This document shows positions 20,863 to 28,059 of a DNA stretch of 64,000 bases, piece after piece. Location of the stretch: contig NZ_AP024903.1 in the NCBI RefSeq assembly GCF_024347095.1, positions 1,798,001 through 1,862,000 on the forward strand. Reading direction: 5' to 3'. Within the stretch, counting starts at the first letter, position 1. Every line of letters starts with the position of its first letter. A program made the translations under genes and the position numbers. The notes under the pieces were generated by a model. The model was not told the origin of the DNA. It saw only the letters and a list, made by a program, of their open reading frames with translations, and did no database searches. Source of the stretch: Vibrio rhizosphaerae. Lineage in GTDB: Bacteria; Pseudomonadota; Gammaproteobacteria; Enterobacterales; Vibrionaceae.

Positions 20863-22002
20863 TTAAGCTAAATGAGCACAAGCATTTGTCACGTCAGGCC
20901 AGATAGAATTGATGCGAAATGGTAAGAGCTCGACCCGTTCGCCATGCGGTGTAAAAAAGTGCAGAGCTTCATCGGGCAGTTCACAATAGAGCATGTCTCC
21001 GGCTTGATAGGTCGGTCGTAACTGGGTTGAATGAAAGAGTCGGTCTTGCCCGCTCACCAGTTCAATCACCCAACTGCCACCTGTCGGCATGATGGATTCA
21101 ACCACCATTTCAGCACTGTTCATCACTGAACTTTGGTGTAGTACCAACGCTTCGGGACGAATACCACAGTGTGCAACTTTATCGATATCGGGATAACGGC
21201 GGGCAATTTCACGTTTGATATCACTTTTGCTATTGGCGCTATCGGTAAAATCGATCATGTTCAGTTTCGGTGTCCCGATAAATTCAGCAACAAAACGGTT
21301 GGCGGGTGTAGCATAGATATCGTCCGGGGTACCAACCTGCTGGAGTTCTCCGTTACTCATCACGGCAATGGTGGTTGCCAGTGTCATGGCTTCCCATTGA
21401 TCGTGGCTGACAAATACAATCGTTGTGCCGAAGGTTTGATGAATTCGACGGAGTTCCGCACGCATTTCCAGACGCAGTGCCGCATCTAAGTTCGACAATG
21501 GTTCATCCAGCAGAAGTACACTGGGATTCACGACCAGCATGCGGGCCAGCGCGACGCGCTGTTGCTGGCCGCCGGATAGCTGTGCAGGGTAACGCTTGGC
21601 ATAACCGGCAATTCTCAGCTTTTCCATCACATCCTGACAGCGTTGTAATCGTTCATCTTTGGCGATTTTTTGCAGTTTCAGACCGAAGGCGACATTCTCT
21701 TCTACCGTCATATGGGGCCATAAGGCGTAGCTCTGAAAAACTAACCCGATACCGCGTTTTTCCGGTGGAACAAAACAGCCATGTTCGACGGAATCCATCA
21801 GTTGATCATTAATTGAAAGAGAGCCGCCGGTTGTATGCTCTATCCCGGCGATCATCCGTAAGATAGTGGTCTTTCCACAACCAGAAGGACCGAGCAAACA
21901 CATGAATTCACCTTCTTTGACGGTTAAATCCAACCCTTTTACCGCTGCGCTTTTGGCGCCCGGATAAGTTTTCTGTAATTGAGATAAAGTGATGGTTGGC
22001 AT
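20863..22002 (-). CDS. ABC transporter ATPase, AfuC/PotA type
   Basis: 379 residues from ATG 22002, chosen because it gives MPTITLSQLQKTYPG, the normal beginning of the fold. A frame extension to 22083 would overlap the permease gene. Walker A GPSGCGKTT, signature LSGGQQQR, Walker B VLLLDEPLSNLDA and FVSHDQ are intact. A TOBE-like C-terminal domain follows from about 280. The start is one base after the permease stop, so the two are translationally linked. It powers the permease at 22004-23833. Confidence 0.93.
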   Translation of the reverse strand: MPTITLSQLQKTYPGAKSAAVKGLDLTVKEGEFMCLLGPSGCGKTTILRMIAGIEHTTGGSLSINDQLMDSVEHGCFVPPEKRGIGLVFQSYALWPHMTVEENVAFGLKLQKIAKDERLQRCQDVMEKLRIAGYAKRYPAQLSGGQQQRVALARMLVVNPSVLLLDEPLSNLDAALRLEMRAELRRIHQTFGTTIVFVSHDQWEAMTLATTIAVMSNGELQQVGTPDDIYATPANRFVAEFIGTPKLNMIDFTDSANSKSDIKREIARRYPDIDKVAHCGIRPEALVLHQSSVMNSAEMVVESIMPTGGSWVIELVSGQDRLFHSTQLRPTYQAGDMLYCELPDEALHFFTPHGERVELLPFRINSIWPDVTNACAHLA

Positions 22003-22003
22003 A

Positions 22004-23833
22004 TTAACTCTCCAATCCTTGTGCCAGTCCGGTGCCTGAAATACGTTGAATGAGTACCGTGCCTCCCCAGGCAACCAGCGCAATCATCAGTACCACAGCA
22101 TTCGCGGCTTGGTCATAGTTATAGTCAATCAGACGTAGTGAATAGGTTGTTAAGACGTCGGTCGCGGGAATCGCGAGAATAATAAACAGGCTGACCCCTT
22201 TAATTCCGGAAATAAAAGGTAATAAGATTCCCGTGGCCAAAGGTGCAGCCTGAATCGGCACGATAATGCGCATTAGGCGGGTCCACCAGTTGGCCCCCGC
22301 GATTCGGGCGGCTTCTTCGGGCTCTTTACCGAGTTGCGTCATCGCAGCGATGCCGGAACGACTGGCGAATGGCATTTGTTCAGCAATCAGCGCAATAATC
22401 AGTAAAACCGGTAAGCCATAAAGCGCAGGAATGGGCCCGTGTGAAACGGCAAACAGAGAAAGAAACGCAGCAGCAAAGGCAATACCGGGAACTAAGTACG
22501 GCATAAATGTGACTTGTTTGAGAAACTGTCCGACCCAAGGAATCGTACAGCGTATAACCGCATAACCGACCAATAGTCCTAACACACCTGAAATAAGGGA
22601 GGCACTTCCGACGATCATGACGGTATTCCAGACGGCATCCCAGAACTCCCGCGTAAACAGAATGCCACTATGCAGGGCTAAGGTATCGAGGTTTTCACCA
22701 ATCCAATAGTCAAAGGTAAAATTCTCCGGATTAAAGCGCCCCGGCAGAATCATAATCGTAGAAAGGAATAAAGTAATCAGCGGGATTGCAACCCCAATCA
22801 TCACAAACAGGCTTGCCAGTCCGGTTGCCGGTACACGCATAATCCCGAGCCGGTTGGTTCGTTCCATTTGCCCTTTCACACCGACGGTAATAAAGCGGCG
22901 GGCTTCTTTCATCATGCGCATATCAATGATCAGTGTGACGATACCAATCAACATGATTACCAGCGCGACCACAGCAGCTACGCCACTTTGCCGGGAATCT
23001 AAGGCACGATACAGGCTGGTCGACAGCGTATTAAAATTGACAGGCAAACCAAGGATATAAGGAATCGCAAACTCACCAATACAATCGGCGAAAATCAGTA
23101 ATGCCGCAGAAAGCAGAGCCGGACGAATCAAAGGGAGGATAATTTTTAGAGTAATCGTCTTACGTTTAGCCCCCAGAATGCGTGCGCAATCCTCTAATTG
23201 AGAGTCAAAACGGCGCAGTGCATTACCGACAATCAAAATAACCAACGGCACATAGTGAATCACCAGAATCACAACCATCGGGAAAAAGCCATAGGCGATC
23301 CAGTCCGGCATCGTGACACCCATGGCTTCGAGCCATCCGGGCTGACCGCCAATGGTGCGATTTTTGAAAATGGTTGTCCACGCCAAGGCGAAAGTCCATG
23401 AAGGCAACATAAATGGCACAATCAAGGCCGTCGCAAACCATTTCCTGCCGAACATATCGGTACGGTTAACCAACCACGCCAGCGCCACACCCAGTAACAA
23501 AGCGAAAAATACGGTCAGTGCGGCGACACTGAGCGTGTGCTGCAACGGTTGCCACAATAAGAGTTGTGACATCCGAGAAGTCAGTGCCCGACTCAGGTAA
23601 TAACTTGTCGTTGCACCTTCTGTTTGATGGGTACGTATTTCATCCCCGGACTGAACAACGAATGCGTCAGTTGCAATGGACAGCACCGGAGCAACAATTA
23701 AATAAGCGAAAAACATCAATAGCAATAACGCTAACAGGTTCGCCGGCTCTTGCTTAGCAACCGCAAAACGATGTTTTGCTTTGTGTAATGCACTTGTTTG
23801 CATTGGCGCAGAACAAGTTGGTAATCCAGACAC
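22004..23833 (-). CDS. Fused two-domain ABC permease (FbpB/AfuB/ThiP type)
   Basis: 609 residues with about twelve transmembrane helices in two homologous halves, the usual architecture of ferric/sugar-phosphate importers in which one chain supplies both membrane domains. EAA-like loops are visible in the first half (DSQLEDCARILGAKRKTITLKIILP) and second half (EPEEAARIAGANWWTRLMRIIVP). GTG at 23833 is used as start because AAGGAG lies six bases upstream; ATG 23803 would remove ten residues. First gene of the uptake operon. A 28-base inverted repeat lies at 23896-23923 upstream. Confidence 0.92.
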   Translation of the reverse strand: MSGLPTCSAPMQTSALHKAKHRFAVAKQEPANLLALLLLMFFAYLIVAPVLSIATDAFVVQSGDEIRTHQTEGATTSYYLSRALTSRMSQLLLWQPLQHTLSVAALTVFFALLLGVALAWLVNRTDMFGRKWFATALIVPFMLPSWTFALAWTTIFKNRTIGGQPGWLEAMGVTMPDWIAYGFFPMVVILVIHYVPLVILIVGNALRRFDSQLEDCARILGAKRKTITLKIILPLIRPALLSAALLIFADCIGEFAIPYILGLPVNFNTLSTSLYRALDSRQSGVAAVVALVIMLIGIVTLIIDMRMMKEARRFITVGVKGQMERTNRLGIMRVPATGLASLFVMIGVAIPLITLFLSTIMILPGRFNPENFTFDYWIGENLDTLALHSGILFTREFWDAVWNTVMIVGSASLISGVLGLLVGYAVIRCTIPWVGQFLKQVTFMPYLVPGIAFAAAFLSLFAVSHGPIPALYGLPVLLIIALIAEQMPFASRSGIAAMTQLGKEPEEAARIAGANWWTRLMRIIVPIQAAPLATGILLPFISGIKGVSLFIILAIPATDVLTTYSLRLIDYNYDQAANAVVLMIALVAWGGTVLIQRISGTGLAQGLES

Positions 23834-23895
23834 AATGCGCTCCTTCTGAGGTGTTGATGCTGATTACCTTAAAAGAGTCAGATGACAGAAATATG

Positions 23896-23923
23896 AATGC
23901 ATTGCACATACGTGCAATGCATT
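23896..23923. promoter_or_regulatory. Perfect 12+12 inverted repeat before the uptake operon
   Basis: AATGCATTGCAC (23896-23907) and GTGCAATGCATT (23912-23923) are exact complements around ATAC. It is 63 bases upstream of the permease start. Either an operator for the cluster's LacI-type protein or a leader hairpin. The rest of 23924-24121 shows nothing recognisable. Confidence 0.55.
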
Positions 23924-24121
23924 TAAATCAGGAATGAAGCTGCCACAAACCAAGTGACTTGCCGGTCAGATGTTAGCGCGGATTGTGATATCAAAGAGTT
24001 TGTCGGCTTTCTGGAAACTGGAAGTATGTGCATAATGAAGTCGATGCGGCTTCGATGCTTTACAGCATGTGGCGTCTCTCAGATCCAACCTTTGATAAAG
24101 AATTGTTTGAGTAAGCGTGTG

Positions 24122-24736
24122 TTAAGCACGACGTTTAGCGAGGAGTAGGTTCACTTTCCCTTTTGCTGTTTTACCAATGGCTTGCATAAGCTGAAAGCTT
24201 GGCTTGACGATTCCCGATTGCTCTAAGTCCTCTACCATTTGAAGCCAAAGTTTGGCTGTCATCTGTGCATCAGCTAATGCCCGGTGAAATACACCGTCAT
24301 TGTCGATATTTTTGTAGCGAACAAGCGCACCGAGTTTGTGTGACGGTGCATCTTGAATCAGTCGCCTTGCCACCAGTAAAGAGCAGGCAAACTCGCCTGA
24401 ATAACCACGGTTGATTCTCTCAAGCTCTGCGTCTAAAAATCGTTTATCGAACGAAGCGTTGTGAGCAATCAGGTTCTCACCGGTAATGAACTCACTAAAC
24501 GATGCCATCACTTCATCACAGCTTGGTGCTGTACGTAACATGTGATTGGTGATGCCAGTATAGCTTTCAATAAATGAGCTCACCCTGAAGCCCGGATTCA
24601 TCAATTGCTGAAAACTATCGACAACCTCACCATCGACGAGTTTAACCGCACCAATCTCGATTGCGCGGTCACCAAGATGAGGAGAGAGGCCAGTGGTTTC
24701 AAAGTCAAGTACGACCACGGAATTTGCTTGAGGCAT
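24122..24736 (-). CDS. DEDDh 3'-5' exonuclease, DnaQ/PolC-epsilon-like
   Basis: 204 residues, a single exonuclease domain. Exo[22 protein letters not shown] (residues 9-29, Asp and Glu metal ligands), Exo[20 protein letters not shown] near 92-110, and Exo[16 protein letters not shown] near 154-166 with the H-x4-D arrangement of the DEDDh type. No polymerase or other domain is attached, so it is a stand-alone nuclease acting on DNA or RNA 3' ends. Chromosomal gene at the left border of the mosaic region; the start ATG 24736 gives the standard beginning. Confidence 0.92.
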   Translation of the reverse strand: MPQANSVVVLDFETTGLSPHLGDRAIEIGAVKLVDGEVVDSFQQLMNPGFRVSSFIESYTGITNHMLRTAPSCDEVMASFSEFITGENLIAHNASFDKRFLDAELERINRGYSGEFACSLLVARRLIQDAPSHKLGALVRYKNIDNDGVFHRALADAQMTAKLWLQMVEDLEQSGIVKPSFQLMQAIGKTAKGKVNLLLAKRRA

Positions 24737-24821
24737 GCCGTTTTCCAGCTAAATAATCATGTGCAAGAGTATCATCGAAAGTGGTAGAAAAAGAAAGGCG
24801 ATAGCTGCCGCTGAAATGATG

Positions 24822-24911
24822 CGGCTTCAGCTCAACATCCACTTTGAAGGCCGAATCATCCCATATCTGGATTTATAACAATGACCGTAACACAGAATAA
24901 TGAACAGTCTC
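24822..24911 (+). mobile_element. IS256-family 3'-end remnant
   Basis: Translation of 24824-24877 gives a peptide like LQLNIHFEGRIIPYLDL followed by TAA. This matches the C-terminus of the intact transposase at 28093 (LSQLSIHFEGRLTPYLDL). The following AACACAGAATAATGAACAGT matches that element's 3' inverted end. It is on the opposite strand and differs at many bases, so it is an older relative rather than a recent copy. It marks the left junction of the mosaic. Confidence 0.8.
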
Positions 24912-24945
24912 GATAATCATCGGCTGATTATTTTTAGAACTCACA

Positions 24946-25253
24946 CCCAAAATCTCATACTTTTTTCATACTTTTATTTTCCCAAAAACAGATAACCTAC
25001 CCTCTGCACTGGCAAAATCCGGTGCCGGGCGTAGGAACCCGCATTTCCCCACAAGGCATGATAAATGTCAGTTTATACTGGTATTTTTCTATGTTACGCT
25101 TTAGCTCGCCTAATTATGGTGGGCTGGGCAAGGCAGCTTCGGCTGGCTGCTAACCTTGTGGAGCGGTATTCCTACACCTTGTTCCAGTTCACCACCCGAA
25201 ACGTAGGAATTTCGTGTGGTGTTCATATCTCAACAACCACAAGGAGTTCCACT
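24946..25253 (+). ncRNA. C4-type antisense leader, unit A
   Basis: Structured leader of the 65-aa gene. A constant block, TGCACTGGCAAAATCCGGTG then CCGGGCGTAGGAACCCG (about 25014-25041), is followed by a variable part. Three related elements can be seen: GTAGGAA (25031) with CCACAAGG (25049-25056); the complement CCTTGTGG (25154-25161) with ATTCCTAC (25168-25175); and GTAGGAAT (25203-25210) with CCACAAGG (25237-25244), whose AAGG is the start of the ribosome-binding site. So the middle segment is complementary both to an upstream decoy and to the ribosome site. This is the layout of the C4 antisense RNA of phages P1/P7/P4. The 24946-25010 stretch is conserved between units and should contain the promoter. 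Confidence 0.75.
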
Positions 25254-25451
25254 ATGTACGAAACCATCCCTTACAATCCCGAGTTCGCCCAAAAAGCCCG
25301 CGAATACTTGCGTCAGTTAGAAGAAATATTCGAAGCCGAACAGCGGCACAACAGTCAAGAGCTACGCAACGTACTGCTGTATCTGAATAATCTGATTACC
25401 ACTCATTATGTGCGCTACCATCAAGAGATTGACGGGGAGGATTTGGTGTAG
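25254..25451 (+). CDS. 65-aa protein behind C4-like leader, copy A
   Basis: Small acidic, helical protein (MYETIPYNPEFAQKAREY...) with no signal peptide or membrane segment; I do not recognise the family. AAGGAG lies nine bases before the ATG and is the predicted target of the antisense word. Three nearly identical copies occur (also 36478 and 39491), each with its own leader and the same downstream hairpin. In phage P1 the position is held by icd/ant genes, but this protein does not resemble them by eye. Conservation of the protein while leaders differ argues that it is a real gene. Confidence 0.75.
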   Translation: MYETIPYNPEFAQKAREYLRQLEEIFEAEQRHNSQELRNVLLYLNNLITTHYVRYHQEIDGEDLV

Positions 25452-25472
25452 TTAATGGGTTTATTTGGATTT

Positions 25473-25496
25473 CGAGCCGCGGTTGCGGCTCGTTTT
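25473..25496 (+). terminator. Rho-independent terminator of 65-aa unit A
   Basis: CGAGCCGC (25473-25480) and GCGGCTCG (25485-25492) form a perfect stem with GGTT loop, then TTTT. The same hairpin occurs at 27816, 36697 and 39710. Confidence 0.85.
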
Positions 25497-25510
25497 GAAA
25501 TATAAGATGT

Positions 25511-25645
25511 AACTAGTCGGCTATGTCCCTGACCGGGGTGATACCGCCACCCCGGATATTCATCTCAAGGGGAAGTCGCTACGCGAGGCCGGGCACCGTC
25601 AACATCATTGCGGACTGAATTGTGCTTGTCCCCGATATCAGTTGA
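25511..25645 (+). pseudogene. SymE-like toxin gene remnant A
   Basis: One frame reads GYVPDRGDTATPDIHLKGK then LREAGH, and after a frame change continues TVNIIAD...IVLVPDIS before a stop. This resembles the SymE_toxin domain (DIxLKGxWLxxAGF ... VxVxxGxIVL). It lacks a start, has a stop immediately upstream and carries a frameshift, so it is dead. SymE genes are commonly found close to rhs loci. Confidence 0.6.
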
Positions 25646-25655
25646 TATGAATGAA

Positions 25656-25686
25656 AACAGCCGGGACTACTTTTAGCCCGGCTGTT
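25656..25686. terminator. Bidirectional hairpin between SymE remnant and immunity gene
   Basis: AACAGCCGGG (25656-25665) pairs with CCCGGCTGTT (25677-25686), with T runs on the plus strand and A run on the other side. Near-copies occur at 30301-30327 and 31487-31517, and a decayed one near 36880. Confidence 0.75.
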
Positions 25687-25736
25687 TTTTTGAGGATGGC
25701 TGAATGTCTGAATCAGATTAGCATGTTTATTAATTA

Positions 25737-26108
25737 TTAATATGCTGGTGATAAGCGTTTTCCTACTTTGAAATCATCCAAATCAATTTCAAACTGCCAG
25801 TCTTGAAAATTGTTGACAATAGAATCATAAGATCCAATAACAGATATGTTACTCTTAGCTGCTGGGTTTTCAGATAGGTACTGATAATAAATATCTTCAT
25901 CTGAATTGGCTATTTCCCCTAATATTTCACCTTGAATGGAAAATACTGTAGCTTGAACATTTTCCTTTCCTCCATATTCCATACTGACAATCATATCATA
26001 ATGTGGACTATATGCAGCACAGCCTAAATTTTCATATCTAATATAGAAATATTCACCGTCAATTAACCAACGACTCCAATCAAAATTTTCAGAGTTTTCA
26101 ACAATCAT
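25737..26108 (-). CDS. Putative immunity protein, copy A
   Basis: 123 residues, acidic, no signal peptide; family not recognised. The start ATG overlaps the stop of the upstream rhs toxin fragment by four bases (ATGA), the usual toxin-immunity arrangement. The protein is identical to the one encoded at 31568-31939, which follows an identical toxin end. It should bind and neutralise that toxin domain in the cytoplasm. Still intact although its toxin is on a truncated rhs. Confidence 0.75.
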   Translation of the reverse strand: MIVENSENFDWSRWLIDGEYFYIRYENLGCAAYSPHYDMIVSMEYGGKENVQATVFSIQGEILGEIANSDEDIYYQYLSENPAAKSNISVIGSYDSIVNNFQDWQFEIDLDDFKVGKRLSPAY

Positions 26109-27429
26109 TTTATCTTCACCGTATCCTCTACTCTTAAGTATTTCATTTTTAAGCTGACATCTCTTGGTAACAGAAGTTGGAGTTGACTTCCTCCACCCGG
26201 GATATATCTCTTCTTACCATCTGAAAGAACCTCGACTTGAGGGCCAACAGGACCTTCGAGAACTTCAAAAGGTTTATCAACTTTATATGTAACGACCCGA
26301 TCAACACCTTGAGGTTTCCATGACCGCTTAACTGCAAGTTCATTCCAGACATAATTAGAGTTTGGAATAGTATCTATTGTACCAAAACCTCCAGGACTCG
26401 TTACTGGTTGTATAGGGGCGACAGCCATATTAAATGTTTCCCCTGGTTGAATTGTTCTTTGTGCTGGAGTATATCCATAAGGCCAAGGCGACTCGTTCTG
26501 AATCAAATCCTGATATGCTTTCGACGCTTCAGCCCTAGTTTTAAATTGGCCTGCATGATCTTTCTGAAATTCATTCCATGCGTTATGATAAAGCCCTTTC
26601 GATGTCTTAGCATGCTGAGCTACGCCAAGCTTACAAAGCCCTTGACATGCCTTCATCATCAACCCTAGCGGATCCACCCACCCCGTCGGATTTTTCACAT
26701 ACTGGTAGTTGTTTAAACCACCCGCAAGCCCAATCGGATCGGGGGTGATAAAGCGCCCGGTGCCCGGGCTATAGTAACGATGACGGTTGTAATGTAAACC
26801 CGTTTCTGCATCATAATACTGCCCCTGAAAACGTAGCGGGCTGACGATTTGTGCCTTGCGCTGATAAGCGACATTGCCGTAACTGTGGTAATCCACCGAC
26901 CATGCCACGGCACCGGTAGCATCGGTAATTTCCAGCGGCGTACCAATCTGGTCAAGGTGATAGAAATAAGGTGTGGCGTTGTCTGCTCCTTCACCGGTCA
27001 CCAGTGCCAGCGGTTTAAAGCTGCCGTACTCGTACAGATAGGTCTGGTAGTGGCGCTCACCCGACTCTGCCAGCAGTTTATCTCCCTGCCACAGAAATTC
27101 AGTTTGCCGGGTTTGCCCGGTTTTGTCGGTAACCGCTTTATGAATCCGTCTGCCGAACGCATCATATCGATATTCAGCGCTGCTGCCGTCAGGCTTTTCA
27201 ACTCTGATAAGCCGGTGCTGGCAGTCATATGCATAGGTTGTGACCAGAGACTGCTGGGTGCCCCGCGCTTCCTGTATCAGGTTACCGAACTCATCATACT
27301 GAAAATGACTGGTCAACGCGCCCTGTGTCCGGCGGGTTTCCAGACCGCTCACCTGATATTGGTGTTGCGTCAGGCAATGCCCGTTCAGGCTGACCTGCTG
27401 CAGCCGCCCGTGCTGAAATTGATAATCAA
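26105..27429 (-). pseudogene. Truncated rhs C-terminal cassette A (TNT-like toxin)
   Basis: Only the distal rhs shell remains. Homology to the full rhs stops at 27429, where CRISPR repeats begin; the first Met in frame is at 27352, but the frame is open to the junction. About 94 codons of YD repeats are missing compared with the full gene: HFQYDE joins directly to FGNLIQEARG. After the conserved border DPLGL comes a 184-residue toxin domain. Its end contains KPFEVLEGPVGPQ and PGGGSQLQLLLP, which resembles the C-terminal part of TNT (tuberculosis necrotizing toxin, an NAD+ glycohydrolase; DUF4237). That assignment is tentative. It is probably silent but recombination-competent with the full rhs. 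Confidence 0.75.
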
Positions 27430-27432
27430 GAC

Positions 27433-27522
27433 TGGTTCATCCCCGTGTGTACGGGGAACACGCTGGATTCATTCGAGCGATAGAGATACCAGTCGGTTCA
27501 TCCCCGTGTGTACGGGGAACAC
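27433..27522 (-). CRISPR. Two-repeat, one-spacer type I-E CRISPR
   Basis: Repeats at 27434-27461 and 27494-27522 are identical over 28 bases (GGTTCATCCCCGTGTG... ending GGGGAACAC), with the CCCCGT/ACGGGG stem of type I-E repeats. The 32-base spacer (27462-27493) gives a 61-base period, exactly the I-E value. Read on the minus strand the repeat starts GTGTTCCCCG and ends GGATGAACCG, so the leader lies to the right (27523 onwards). The left end is cut directly by rhs sequence. No cas gene is in the window. Confidence 0.92.
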
Positions 27523-27640
27523 TCCAAATATAGATTATTGATCAATAAAAAGAAATTTCATCATTAACAATCTACCAACATTTTAAAGAACAAAAATCAT
27601 CTTTCCAAAGTGCTGCAACTGAATTGAATTCTATCAATTT
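27523..27640 (-). promoter_or_regulatory. Type I-E CRISPR leader
   Basis: AT-rich. On the minus strand TTGGTAGATTGT (complement of 27567-27578) ends 44 bases before the first repeat. From memory the same motif and spacing occur in the E. coli type I-E leader, where the upstream motif and IHF guide spacer insertion. TTGATCAATAATC nearer the repeat resembles an IHF site. This side would have faced the cas operon. Confidence 0.7.
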
Positions 27641-27642
27641 CA

Positions 27643-27790
27643 GACAATCATCGGCTGATTATTTTTAGAACCCACACCCAAAATCTCATACTTTTTTCAT
27701 ACTTTTATTTTCCCAAAAACAGATAACCTACCCTCTGCACTGGCAAAATCCGGTGCCGGGCGTAGGAACCCGTAACAACTCACAGCATAT
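27643..27790 (+). ncRNA. Truncated C4-like leader, unit B
   Basis: The constant block (TGCACTGGCAAAATCCGGTG, GTAGGAACCCG) and the first decoy word ACTCAC (as in unit C) are present. The sequence then jumps from CATTTGGG straight to the terminator hairpin at 27816. The antisense word and the 65-aa gene are deleted. Non-functional remnant. Confidence 0.7.
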
Positions 27791-27815
27791 GGATTGCCAA
27801 CATCATTTGGGTTTT

Positions 27816-27839
27816 CGAGCCGCGGTTGCGGCTCGTTTT
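27816..27839 (+). terminator. Terminator of deleted unit B
   Basis: Same CGAGCCGC-GGTT-GCGGCTCG hairpin (27816-27835) and TTTT as the intact units. Confidence 0.8.
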
Positions 27840-27855
27840 GGAATATAAGGTGTAA

Positions 27856-27928
27856 CTCGGCTACGTCTCTGACCAAGGCGATACTGCCACCCCGGATATT
27901 CATCTCAAGGGTAAGTGGCTGCGGGAAA
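27856..27928 (+). pseudogene. SymE-like remnant B, cut by IS sequence
   Basis: Matches the PDIHLKGKWLR segment of the other SymE-like remnants, then ends where IS-derived sequence begins at about 27931. Confidence 0.5.
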
Positions 27929-27930
27929 CG

Positions 27931-28059
27931 TGACACAGAATAATGAACAATCTCCCGAGAGCAGCTTCAGTGATTTGCTTAATCAGCGGCGTGAGCAGGC
28001 CATCTTTGCCGTTCAGTCCTTGTCCAGATTGGAGAGCTTTGGCAAAGGCCTGAATATCG
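27931..28059 (-). mobile_element. Outer IS256 copy: inverted end plus transposase 5' fragment
   Basis: 27931-27956 is an IS 3' terminal repeat in reversed orientation. 27955-28059 equals 29174-29279 of the intact element (transposase codons about 8-43). This is the interrupted half of an older copy; its other half, containing the start codon and 5' end, is at 29362-29452 beyond the inserted element. Confidence 0.8.

Noticed and set aside
20815..20863. Cluster 19706-23833 as a plain iron(III) importer
   Set aside because: Fold alone does not give substrate, and the adjacent phosphatases and LacI regulator fit a phosphorylated organic compound better; left as unresolved.
27462..27493. CRISPR spacer matching something in this window (self-target)
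   Set aside because: Reading the window by eye on both strands I found no match; a database search is needed for its origin.
27643..27936. Minus-strand frames at 27697-27936 and 36620-36832 as small genes
   Set aside because: They run antisense through the terminator hairpin and SymE-like remnants and have no ribosome site.
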